A stretch of DNA of 64,000 nt from assembly GCA_040217175.1 (NCBI GenBank), contig JAVJNT010000001.1:992001-1056000 (forward strand). Direction: 5' to 3'. Shown here in pieces: positions 16,752 to 23,694 of this stretch (its first letter is position 1; each line of letters starts with the position of its first letter). Below the pieces are notes generated by a model. It did no database searches. It saw nothing but the letters and a program-made list of their open reading frames with translations, and was not told the origin of the DNA. Source of the DNA: Phycisphaerales bacterium (GTDB taxonomy: Bacteria; Planctomycetota; Phycisphaerae; Phycisphaerales; UBA1924). The position numbers were made by a program, and so were the translations under genes.

Positions 16752-16779
16752 TTGACAATATTCAAAGTGTCTGCATAAT
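16752..16779 (+). promoter_or_regulatory. Strong sigma-70 promoter of the DUF2089 gene
   Basis: A consensus -35 TTGACA (16752-16757), 16-bp spacer and -10 CATAAT (16774-16779) lie in an AT-rich island that contrasts with the GC-rich surroundings. Transcription would begin near 16786, at or just before the coding sequence. Confidence 0.8.
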
Positions 16780-16791
16780 CTTCAATGTGAC
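16761..16791 (+). promoter_or_regulatory. Tandem direct repeat, probable operator
   Basis: TTCAAAGTGTC (16761-16771) and TTCAATGTGAC (16781-16791) share 9 of 11 bases and are spaced 20 bp start to start, about two helical turns. One copy lies between -35 and -10, the other over the expected transcription start. This is the layout of a repressor site, plausibly for the helix-turn-helix protein encoded next. Confidence 0.6.
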
Positions 16792-16795
16792 CTTG

Positions 16796-17140
16796 ATGAA
16801 TACAAAGCCAGACGTCCCTTCGAGCCCATCCGGCAGCTTGGCGGGATCGCCGTTGGCCCGGGTGCCCGCGGAGGACCTGGCGTTGATCATCGAGTTTGTT
16901 TTGTGTTCCGGTTCGCTCAAGGACCTGGCCAAGCGGTACGGCGTCAGCTATCCGACCATCCGCACGCGGCTGGACGGCGTCATCGAGCGGTTGCGGGCCG
17001 CGGTCGAGGATCGGCCGCGGGATCCGCTGGCCGAGGCCTTGGCCGAACTCGTCCAGCGTGGCGAACTGACGGCCTCGGGCGCCCGGCGTGTGCTGGCGGC
17101 GGCCAACGAACGAAACCAGAGCGAAAAGGGGGTGTCGTGA
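16796..17140 (+). CDS. DUF2089-type helix-turn-helix protein
   Basis: 114 residues from the ATG at 16796. A GTG at 16787 is in frame and lies 7 nt after the -10 box, so a leaderless start three codons earlier is possible. Residues ~25-75 (DLALIIEFVLCSGSLKDLAKRYGVSYPTIRTRLDGVIERL) form the helix-turn-helix typical of DUF2089 proteins, which usually accompany a small membrane protein. The C-terminal ~40 residues (LAELVQRGELTASGARRVL) are helical. The stop overlaps the next start (TGATG), implying translational coupling. Probably represses its own promoter through the tandem TTCAAwGTGwC sites (inference). Confidence 0.82.
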   Translation: MNTKPDVPSSPSGSLAGSPLARVPAEDLALIIEFVLCSGSLKDLAKRYGVSYPTIRTRLDGVIERLRAAVEDRPRDPLAEALAELVQRGELTASGARRVLAAANERNQSEKGVS

Positions 17141-17496
17141 TGGATCCGTGGTTTACCGAGCAAGCGGCGGGATTCGTGGGCGCGGTCGTGGGCGTGATCT
17201 ATGGCGCTGGATTTGGCGGGCTGGGTGGGGGGATCGGCGGACCGCTGGCGGCCATGGGCAAGGCCCGGACGCTGGTGGTGGGCACGTTCGCCGCCGGCTG
17301 CGCGTTCGGCCTGGCGTTGGCGGCGACGGGCCTGGTGGCGCTCGTGCTCGGCCAGCCGTGGTACGTCTGGTTCGTGTTCCTGCTTCCCGGCATCACGGGC
17401 ACGCTGCTGTTCGGCCTGCTCACGCCGATCATCCGCGCTCGCTACGCCCATGCAGAGCAGCGCAAGCTGGACGCGGCGGCGATTCGGGGCGCGTGA
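17140..17496 (+). CDS. Small integral membrane protein, partner of the DUF2089 regulator
   Basis: 118 residues. Three hydrophobic, Gly/Ala-rich segments lie at ~10-40, ~45-70 and ~75-98, followed by a short basic C-terminus. The ATG overlaps the stop of the preceding regulator gene. DUF2089 genes commonly occur in such two-gene units with a membrane protein. No catalytic motif is visible. Function unknown. Confidence 0.75.
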   Translation: MDPWFTEQAAGFVGAVVGVIYGAGFGGLGGGIGGPLAAMGKARTLVVGTFAAGCAFGLALAATGLVALVLGQPWYVWFVFLLPGITGTLLFGLLTPIIRARYAHAEQRKLDAAAIRGA

Positions 17497-17523
17497 TCGC
17501 TCGGGTTTGGGTGCTCGCGCGAA

Positions 17524-17529
17524 TATCAT
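17524..17529 (+). promoter_or_regulatory. TA-type -10 box of purB
   Basis: TATCAT ends 7 nt before the purB ATG (17537); no SD. Confidence 0.5.
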
Positions 17530-17536
17530 CGCGTGC

Positions 17537-19036
17537 ATGACGACCAATCCCAACGACACCTACACCTCGCCGCTCGCCGCCCGCAACGCGTCCCCGGAAA
17601 TGCTCCGTATCTGGAGCCCGCGGCACAAGTTCAACACCTGGCGTCGCATCTGGCTCGCGGTGGCCGAGGCCCAGCACGAGGTGACCAAGAATTGGGATAC
17701 GCCGCTCGTGTCCCGGGAGCAGGTCGACGAGCTGCGAGCCGTCGTCGAGCGTGGCATCACCGACGAGGAGCTCGCCCGCGCGAGCGAGATCGAGCGGGAT
17801 CTTCGCCATGATGTGATGGCCCACGTCCACTGCCTTGGTGAGCAGTGCCCGAAGGCGAAGGCGATCATCCATCTGGGGTGTACGAGCCAGGACGTGGTGT
17901 GTAATGCGGATTTGATTGCCTTGGATCGCGCTGCTTCGCTCATCCTTCCCAAGATCGCGCGCACCATCCTGGCGTTCTGCGAGCAGGCCCGTCGTTTTCG
18001 CACAACAGCCACGCTCGGGTTCACCCATTATCAGTCCGCACAGCCGGTGACGGTCGGGCGTCGGTGCGCCGTCTGGGCCCACGACCTTGAAGTACTCGAG
18101 TACCGGGTGCGACTTCTGCGCGAACGAGGGTTCATCCGGTTTCGCGGCATGCGTGGGGCGACGGGCACGCAGGCCTCGTTCCTCGCGCTGTTTCGCGATG
18201 ACCATGGAATGGTCGACCGGTTCGAAGAGCTCGTCGTCGAGCGCTTGGCCACCGGCGGACACGACCGCCGAACGCACGGCATCATGGGCCAGACGTATCC
18301 GCGGTTCGTCGATAGCTATGTGCTGGCCGATCTTGCGAACGTCGCCTCTGTTCTCCACAAGATCGCCACCGATATCCGCCTGCTCTCCAACCGCAAGGAG
18401 ATCGACGAGCCCTTCGGATCCAAGCAGATCGGCTCGTCGGCCATGCCCTACAAGCGCAACCCGATGAAGTGCGAGCGGATTTGCGGGCTGACGCGGTTCG
18501 TGATGAACCTGGTGGGCAACGCCTACGACACGGCCGCCACGCAGTGGCTGGAGCGCACGCTCGATGATTCGAGCAATCGCCGGCTCTCGCTGCCCGAGGC
18601 GTTCCTTGCCCTCGATGGCGCGCTGGATCTCATGCACCAAGTCGCGTCGGGATTGGTCGTGCACGAGGCGATGGTTCGCAAGAACCTGATGGCCGAGCTG
18701 CCCTTCCTGGCGACGGAGAACATCCTGATGGAGGCCGTCAAGGCCGGCGGCGATCGCCAGGAGTTGCACGAGAAGATCCGCGTCCACGCCCAGGCGGCGG
18801 GCATGAAGGTGAAGCAGGAAGGCCTGGACAACGACCTCATCGAACGCCTGCGCGCCGACGACGCGTTCGCGCCAGTGCACCACCTGCTGACCGAGGATCA
18901 ACTCCTCGACCCGATGAAGTACGTGGGCCGCAGCGTCGAGCAGACCGAGCGGTTCCTCAAAGAGGTCGTCGAGCCACTCAGGGAGCGGTACGGGGACGAG
19001 CTTGAGAAGCTTGGGGGCAGTGACCGGGGGGTGTGA
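17537..19036 (+). CDS. purB: Adenylosuccinate lyase
   Basis: 499 residues of the fumarase/aspartase superfamily. The signature loop GSSAMPYKRNPMKCE is intact, as are the conserved HLGCTSQDV and GFTHYQSAQPVT segments that hold the catalytic His and substrate-binding residues. It makes AMP from adenylosuccinate and AICAR from SAICAR in purine synthesis. The start MTTNPND is preferred; the open frame upstream overlaps the membrane protein gene and is not coding. The last 59 bp overlap a minus-strand lipoprotein gene. Confidence 0.95.
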   Translation: MTTNPNDTYTSPLAARNASPEMLRIWSPRHKFNTWRRIWLAVAEAQHEVTKNWDTPLVSREQVDELRAVVERGITDEELARASEIERDLRHDVMAHVHCLGEQCPKAKAIIHLGCTSQDVVCNADLIALDRAASLILPKIARTILAFCEQARRFRTTATLGFTHYQSAQPVTVGRRCAVWAHDLEVLEYRVRLLRERGFIRFRGMRGATGTQASFLALFRDDHGMVDRFEELVVERLATGGHDRRTHGIMGQTYPRFVDSYVLADLANVASVLHKIATDIRLLSNRKEIDEPFGSKQIGSSAMPYKRNPMKCERICGLTRFVMNLVGNAYDTAATQWLERTLDDSSNRRLSLPEAFLALDGALDLMHQVASGLVVHEAMVRKNLMAELPFLATENILMEAVKAGGDRQELHEKIRVHAQAAGMKVKQEGLDNDLIERLRADDAFAPVHHLLTEDQLLDPMKYVGRSVEQTERFLKEVVEPLRERYGDELEKLGGSDRGV

Positions 19037-19190
19037 ACTCGGCCTCCAGCTCCACCGCCGTCGCGTAGGGCATCGTGTCGGCCTTGATGAACGGGATCAG
19101 CGGGATGTCGGGCTTGCACCCGGCGAGCGTGGCCAGGGCGCAAGAGCAGGTCACGGCAAGGGTCACACGCGGGCACTTTCGTCGACGCAT
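18978..19190 (-). CDS. Small lipoprotein overlapping the 3' end of purB
   Basis: 70 residues. The start ATG at 19190 has a strong SD (GAGGAGG, 6 nt upstream). A basic N-terminus and hydrophobic stretch lead to a textbook lipobox LAGC (Cys25). The mature peptide (~46 residues) is proline-rich and ends in a basic tail. The last ~20 codons lie antisense to the end of purB. No family recognised. The combined SD and lipobox make it a credible gene despite its size. Confidence 0.65.
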   Translation of the reverse strand: MRRRKCPRVTLAVTCSCALATLAGCKPDIPLIPFIKADTMPYATAVELEAEFTPPGHCPQASQARPRTAP

Positions 19191-19263
19191 CGGGGCCTCC
19201 TCGGGCTCGACCCTTCTCGGCGGTCCGAGGCCACACCGGCCAGAATTCGCGGCGTGCTTTCGA

Positions 19264-19269
19264 TAGGAT
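19264..19269 (+). promoter_or_regulatory. TA-type -10 box of the ECF sigma gene
   Basis: TAGGAT ends 7 nt before the second in-frame ATG (19277). It favours that start over the ATG at 19268, which overlaps the box. Confidence 0.45.
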
Positions 19270-19276
19270 GCCCCCG

Positions 19277-19921
19277 ATGACCGCTCATGGGCCGTCTCTT
19301 GACGGCACGGACCATCCCGCGATCGCGACGCACGAAGCCACGCTGCTCGAGCGGATCGCCGACGGCGATGGCTCGGCCGTACGGCCCCTGATCGACTCGT
19401 ACGGCGGCTTCGTGTGGAGCATCGTGCGGGCCCGCTTCCCCGGCTCGTCGCAGCAGCAGGACGCCGAAGAGGTGGTCCAGGACGTGTTCGCGTCGATCTG
19501 GAAGGACGCCGGGCGGTTCGACCCGGCAAAGGGCAGCGAGAAGACCTTCATCGCGGTCATCGCCCGTCGCCGGGTGGTTGATCGCTTGCGACGCGTCGGG
19601 GGATCGCGCGAGATGGCGGTCGAAGCCGAACACCTCGACGTGGAGGTCGACGCGCGACCTCCGGCGGGGGTGACGAGCGAGGCCGAGGACGTCCGAAAAG
19701 CCGCGCAGGCGTTGGAGGGCCTGCCGCAACCGCAAAGGATGGTGCTCCGATTGTTCATCGTTTCGGGCCACACGCACGAACAGATCGCCGACGCCACCGG
19801 CATCCCGCTGGGGACCGTCAAGAGCCACATCCGCCGTGGATTGGCAAGGGTTCGTGAGCAAGTGCGGTCCGAGGGCATCGAATCGACGAGCGAGCAAGCG
19901 AAGCGGGGGGCCTCAACATGA
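19277..19921 (+). CDS. ECF-type RNA polymerase sigma factor
   Basis: About 214 residues from the ATG at 19277 (19268 adds three codons). Region 2 (~25-100) includes DAEEVVQDVFASIWKDAGRFDP and the ARRRVVDRLRR basic segment; region 4 (~150-200) holds the helix-turn-helix THEQIADATGIPLGTVKSHIRRGLARVR. It should direct RNA polymerase to a stress-type regulon. The following anti-sigma gene overlaps by 4 bp, the usual pairing. Confidence 0.9.
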   Translation: MTAHGPSLDGTDHPAIATHEATLLERIADGDGSAVRPLIDSYGGFVWSIVRARFPGSSQQQDAEEVVQDVFASIWKDAGRFDPAKGSEKTFIAVIARRRVVDRLRRVGGSREMAVEAEHLDVEVDARPPAGVTSEAEDVRKAAQALEGLPQPQRMVLRLFIVSGHTHEQIADATGIPLGTVKSHIRRGLARVREQVRSEGIESTSEQAKRGAST

Positions 19922-20880
19922 GCGAGCAGCGCCCCACGAGCAACGCCGGATTCGAGCCCCCCACCGCCGATGAGCAGGCCGAAGCCATGGCTCTGGCGAG
20001 CATGACCGAGGACGGGCGCTTGCCCGAGTCCCTGGCGGCGGTCCTGGAAGAGCAAGGACGGGCGGCGATGCGTGAGCGCACGGAGCAAGGTGTCGATCGG
20101 GTGGACGCGCACCAGTTCAAGCCTACGCGGGTGCCCTGGGCGATCCTGGGCATCGCGGCGGTCGTGATGGTGGGCTCGGGCCTCGGTCTGGCCGTCCTGA
20201 CGGTGACGATGCAAGGCAAGAACGAGCGCATCGCCGAACTCGAGACGCAGCTCTCCCGGGCGCGGGCGCAGGCCGAGCAGAACGAGACGTTCCTGGCCCA
20301 GGTCCGCCAGCAGCTCGAGTCTCGCACGGGCGAGCTGGGCGAGGCCCAGACGGCGCTCGCTGCGGCCCAGGAGCAGCGTCTCCAGATGGCCGAGCGGCTC
20401 GCGAGCGTCACGAGCAACCTGCAAGAGGCCGAGCTGCGCATCGCGCGGTACGAGGAACCCGTCGACCCGGCGACGCTGGCGGCCGATCGTCAAAAGCTGC
20501 TCGATCTACCCGGCTCGGTCCGGCTTGCGTGGACGCCCTTCGACCTGCCAGACGATCCTGCGCTGCAGCAGGACGTCACGGGCGACGTTGTGTGGAACGA
20601 CGAGCTCGAGCAGGGCTACCTGCGCTTCGTGAACCTCGACGTGAACGATCCGGCCAAGGAGCAGTACCAGATCTGGGTCGTCGATGATCGTGGCATGGAG
20701 CAGAAGGTCTCGGGCGGCGTCTTCAACGCGACGGCCGACGGCGAGATCATCGTGGCGATCGATCCGTCGCTCGACCTCGGCCGCGTGGCGCTGTTTGCCG
20801 TCACGGTCGAAGAGCCGGGCGGCATCGTGGTGCCCGATCTGCGACGTCGCGTCGTGGTCGCCCCCCGCGACGGCGGGTGA
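19918..20880 (+). CDS. Membrane anti-sigma factor, RskA-like C-terminal domain
   Basis: 320 residues. A cytoplasmic N-terminal region (~1-70) presumably contacts the sigma factor; it lacks an obvious His-Cys-Cys zinc motif. One transmembrane helix (WAILGIAAVVMVGSGLGLAVL, ~75-97) is followed by a coiled coil (~100-180) and an RskA-type extracytoplasmic domain (~190-315, with YQIWVVDDRGMEQKVSGGVF). Such proteins hold the sigma factor until regulated proteolysis frees it. RseP, a candidate site-2 protease for that cascade, is encoded in the same window. ATGA overlap with the sigma gene indicates coupling. Confidence 0.85.
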   Translation: MSEQRPTSNAGFEPPTADEQAEAMALASMTEDGRLPESLAAVLEEQGRAAMRERTEQGVDRVDAHQFKPTRVPWAILGIAAVVMVGSGLGLAVLTVTMQGKNERIAELETQLSRARAQAEQNETFLAQVRQQLESRTGELGEAQTALAAAQEQRLQMAERLASVTSNLQEAELRIARYEEPVDPATLAADRQKLLDLPGSVRLAWTPFDLPDDPALQQDVTGDVVWNDELEQGYLRFVNLDVNDPAKEQYQIWVVDDRGMEQKVSGGVFNATADGEIIVAIDPSLDLGRVALFAVTVEEPGGIVVPDLRRRVVVAPRDGG

Positions 20881-20925
20881 ATCCTGGTTCATCGTCCATC
20901 GGTGGCATTGCCGGGTCTCGTGTCA

Positions 20926-20931
20926 TAGCGT
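20926..20931 (+). promoter_or_regulatory. TA-type -10 box of the channel gene
   Basis: TAGCGT ends 6 nt before the ATG at 20938; no SD. Confidence 0.4.
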
Positions 20932-20937
20932 GCCGGT

Positions 20938-22011
20938 ATGAGCCGCATTCTTACGATCGCGTCGGCCTGCTTGCTTCTCGTGGCCTGCGTTTGCAGCGCG
21001 CAGGACTCGGCGGCTGAACCACCCGAGACCCTGCGCGTGTCTACCACGCTGACGCCGCCGTTCGTGATCGACGACGGCGACGCGGGGCTGCGGGGCATCG
21101 ACGTCGAGCTGTGGAACCGCGTGGCCGATGAGTTGGGCGTACAAACCGAGTGGCACGTGACGACGCTGCAGGACGCGCTCGACTCGGTCGCAAGCGGCGA
21201 GTCCGACGTGGCCATCGCGGCGCTCACGATCTCGCGTGAGCGCGAGGCTCGACTGGACTTTACGCACGCGTACTACAACACCGGGCTCGGCATCGCCGTT
21301 GGCAGCGAGTCGTCCGGGTCCGGGCTTCTTTCCATTGCTCGTGGCCTGGTCAGCCTCGCGTTCCTGCAGGCCGTCGGGGCGCTCGGGCTCGTGCTGCTCG
21401 TGAGCGGCCTGCTCATGTGGCTCTTCGAGCGCAAGGCCAATGCCGAGCAGTTCCCCAAGGGCGTCAAGGGCCTTGGCGACGGCTTCTGGTGGAGCGCGGT
21501 GACCATGACGACCGTGGGCTACGGCGACAAGGCGCCCGTGACGTTCCCGGGCCGCGTCGTCGCGCTCATCTGGATGTTTACGAGCATCATCATCATCGCG
21601 GCATTTACGGGCGGCATCGCGAGCGCCATCACGGTGGGCGCGCTCGATGACCAGGTCCGCGGACCCGAGGACCTGCCCGAAGTGCGCGTCGCGGCGCCGG
21701 CCGGCACCACGGCGGTGGAGTACCTGCGCCAGAACGGCGTGCGCCCGACCGAGGTGGCCTCGATCGACGAGGCGCTCGAACTGCTCGCGAGCGACGAGGT
21801 CGACGCGGTGGTGCACGATGCGCCCGTCTTGCGTTCACTTGCCCAGGAACGCAATGGCATCCGCGTGCTCGAGGCGACCTTCGCGCCGCAGAGCTATGGC
21901 ATGGCCCTTCCTCAGGGCAGCGAGCGACGCGAGGAGATCAACCGGGCCATCCTGGCCGAGACAAGCTCGGCGGCGTGGCAGGAGCTGATCGAGCGTTACC
22001 TCGGTCCCTGA
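20938..22011 (+). CDS. GluR0-like ligand-gated potassium channel
   Basis: 357 residues. A signal peptide ends near CSAQ (~22). The periplasmic-binding-protein-type ligand domain is split: lobe one at ~32-125 (TLRVSTTLTPPFV...GIDVELWNRVA), lobe two at ~240-357 (LPEVRVAAPAGTTAVEYL). Between them are two membrane helices around a pore loop with the potassium selectivity filter TTVGYGD (192-197). This is the architecture of the prokaryotic ionotropic glutamate receptor GluR0. The expected ligand is an amino acid; the opening ligand helix resembles amino-acid binding proteins. Its stop overlaps the convergent deoC gene by 16 bp. Confidence 0.9.
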   Translation: MSRILTIASACLLLVACVCSAQDSAAEPPETLRVSTTLTPPFVIDDGDAGLRGIDVELWNRVADELGVQTEWHVTTLQDALDSVASGESDVAIAALTISREREARLDFTHAYYNTGLGIAVGSESSGSGLLSIARGLVSLAFLQAVGALGLVLLVSGLLMWLFERKANAEQFPKGVKGLGDGFWWSAVTMTTVGYGDKAPVTFPGRVVALIWMFTSIIIIAAFTGGIASAITVGALDDQVRGPEDLPEVRVAAPAGTTAVEYLRQNGVRPTEVASIDEALELLASDEVDAVVHDAPVLRSLAQERNGIRVLEATFAPQSYGMALPQGSERREEINRAILAETSSAAWQELIERYLGP

Positions 22012-22820
22012 GCCATCGACTCGGCGAGCGCCGCGAGCAGGCTGGAGGCGCCGATGCGGAAGCGTTGCGGATCGGGCGCCTTCCAGCCGTCGTGGTCGCC
22101 CATCATTTCGTGGGCCTGCGACCAGTAGGCCATCGCGTCCGCGCTCGTGCGCACGCCGCCGGCGGGCTTGAGGCCGATGCTCGGTCCACCCGCCCGCTGG
22201 TGTTCGTCGAGCACGCGGAGCATGACGCCCGTGGCTTCGAGCGTGGCCGCTGGCAGGGTCTTGCCCGTGCTGGTCTTGATGAAGTCTCCCTCGCTGAGCA
22301 GCGGCACGACGAGCTCGCTCGCGCGCCGGATGTTGGCGGCGCTGCCAAGCTCGCCGGTCTCCAAGATGACCTTCAGGAACGCACTTCCGATGGCAGCGCG
22401 GATCTCGCGGACTTCTTCGACGACTGCGTTCGTCCGGCCTGCAAGGAATTCGCCCCGGCTGATGACCATGTCGATCTCGGTCGCGCCGTGCTGGACGGCC
22501 CACGCCGCCTCAGCGACGCGGATCGAGAGCGGGCTCATGCCGCTCGGGAACGCCCCGGCGACCGACGCCAGGCCGACGGTCGAGCCCCGCAGCGCCTCGG
22601 CCGCGGCGGGCACCATCGTCGGGTAGACGCAGATGGCGCCGACGGTTGCCGAGCCGTCGCCCAGCGGGTCGAGGCCCTTGGCGCACAGGTCGCGCACGCG
22701 TTCGGCCGTGTCGGTCGCCTCGAGGGTGGTCAGGTCGAGCACGCCGACGAGCCGGCGGAGCAGGTCAGGATCGAGCGACGGCGTTGATGGCGGCGGTGTA
22801 CTCACGCTCCATCGTCGCAC
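21996..22820 (-). CDS. deoC: Deoxyribose-phosphate aldolase
   Basis: 274 residues. The Schiff-base lysine lies in DFIKTSTGK (Lys182) and the second catalytic lysine in GLKPAGGVRT; KVILETGEL and ATEIDMV are also conserved. It cleaves 2-deoxyribose 5-phosphate to glyceraldehyde 3-phosphate and acetaldehyde in nucleoside salvage. The N-terminus overlaps the 3' end of the upstream hydrolase gene by 56 bp (41 bp if the GTG at 22805 is used), so the two are probably co-translated. Confidence 0.93.
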   Translation of the reverse strand: MRRWSVSTPPPSTPSLDPDLLRRLVGVLDLTTLEATDTAERVRDLCAKGLDPLGDGSATVGAICVYPTMVPAAAEALRGSTVGLASVAGAFPSGMSPLSIRVAEAAWAVQHGATEIDMVISRGEFLAGRTNAVVEEVREIRAAIGSAFLKVILETGELGSAANIRRASELVVPLLSEGDFIKTSTGKTLPAATLEATGVMLRVLDEHQRAGGPSIGLKPAGGVRTSADAMAYWSQAHEMMGDHDGWKAPDPQRFRIGASSLLAALAESMAQGPR

Positions 22821-23691
22821 GGCAGCCGGCGTCCTTCCACAGGTTCTGGTGCGTTCCGCCGGGAATCTCGACGAATCGGCCGTTCGGGCTGGCCTCGGCG
22901 ATCTGACGGCCGTCGATGGTCGGGCAGGTCGGGTCCTGGTCGCCGTGCAAGACGAGCAGGGGGCACTGCAGATTTGCGGCCAGTTCGGCTCGATCGAACA
23001 CGGGGCAGCTGGCGTTCGTCAGGCCGGGCCCGGTCCACCTTCCGCACGCGGCCAGGCCGACGTAGGCCAGGGCGGGCTTGAGGTTGAGCCACACGGGCGA
23101 CCGCTGGAAGCGCATGACGTTCCGGGCGGGGGTGACGGGAAGTCGATATGGCGCCTCGACGATGACCTGCGCGACGCCCTCGCACTGCGCAGCGGCGGCG
23201 ATGGACACGCCCGAGCCCATCGACGAGCCGCAGAGCACGATCGGCCGATCGCCGCCGACGCGTTCGATGAGGGCAAGCAGGTCTTTCGTCTCCAGCACGC
23301 CCAGCGTGCACCGGCCGCCGCTCTCGCCGTGGCCGGGCATGTCCCAGAAGACCACGCGCGAGCACAGGCCGCACAACAGCGGCAGCCTGCGGATGGCGTG
23401 GACCTTGCCGCTGCTCCAGCCGTGGGTGACGATGGCGACCGGGCCGTCCTCGGCTCGTCCCTTGACGTCCCAGACCGCGAGGTCGCGGCCCTGGCTCTGC
23501 AGCGTCCACGCCTCGAACTCATGCGGATCGTCGAGCTCGCCCGGATCGCCGGGCCGCCCGCGGGAAACGGCGCTGGCGTACGTCTGTCTGGCCGGATGCG
23601 TCAGCGTGCGCGCCGTCAGGAACACGAGCAGCAGCCAGTACAGCACGGCGCCGACGGCGAGCAGCAGCAGCAGGCCCAGCACGCTTTCCAC
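22765..23691 (-). CDS. Membrane-anchored alpha/beta hydrolase
   Basis: 308 residues. An N-terminal hydrophobic helix (~3-27) precedes an alpha/beta-hydrolase fold: oxyanion region VTHGWSSGK, nucleophile elbow GSSMGSG, acid in LLVLHGDQDPTCP and catalytic His in IPGGTHQNLW. The triad is complete. Probable esterase, thioesterase or lipase-like enzyme on the membrane. It starts 3 bp after the rseP stop and runs into deoC, so rseP, this gene and deoC appear to form one minus-strand operon. Confidence 0.85.
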   Translation of the reverse strand: MESVLGLLLLLAVGAVLYWLLLVFLTARTLTHPARQTYASAVSRGRPGDPGELDDPHEFEAWTLQSQGRDLAVWDVKGRAEDGPVAIVTHGWSSGKVHAIRRLPLLCGLCSRVVFWDMPGHGESGGRCTLGVLETKDLLALIERVGGDRPIVLCGSSMGSGVSIAAAAQCEGVAQVIVEAPYRLPVTPARNVMRFQRSPVWLNLKPALAYVGLAACGRWTGPGLTNASCPVFDRAELAANLQCPLLVLHGDQDPTCPTIDGRQIAEASPNGRFVEIPGGTHQNLWKDAGCRATMEREYTAAINAVARS

Positions 23692-23694
23692 CGG

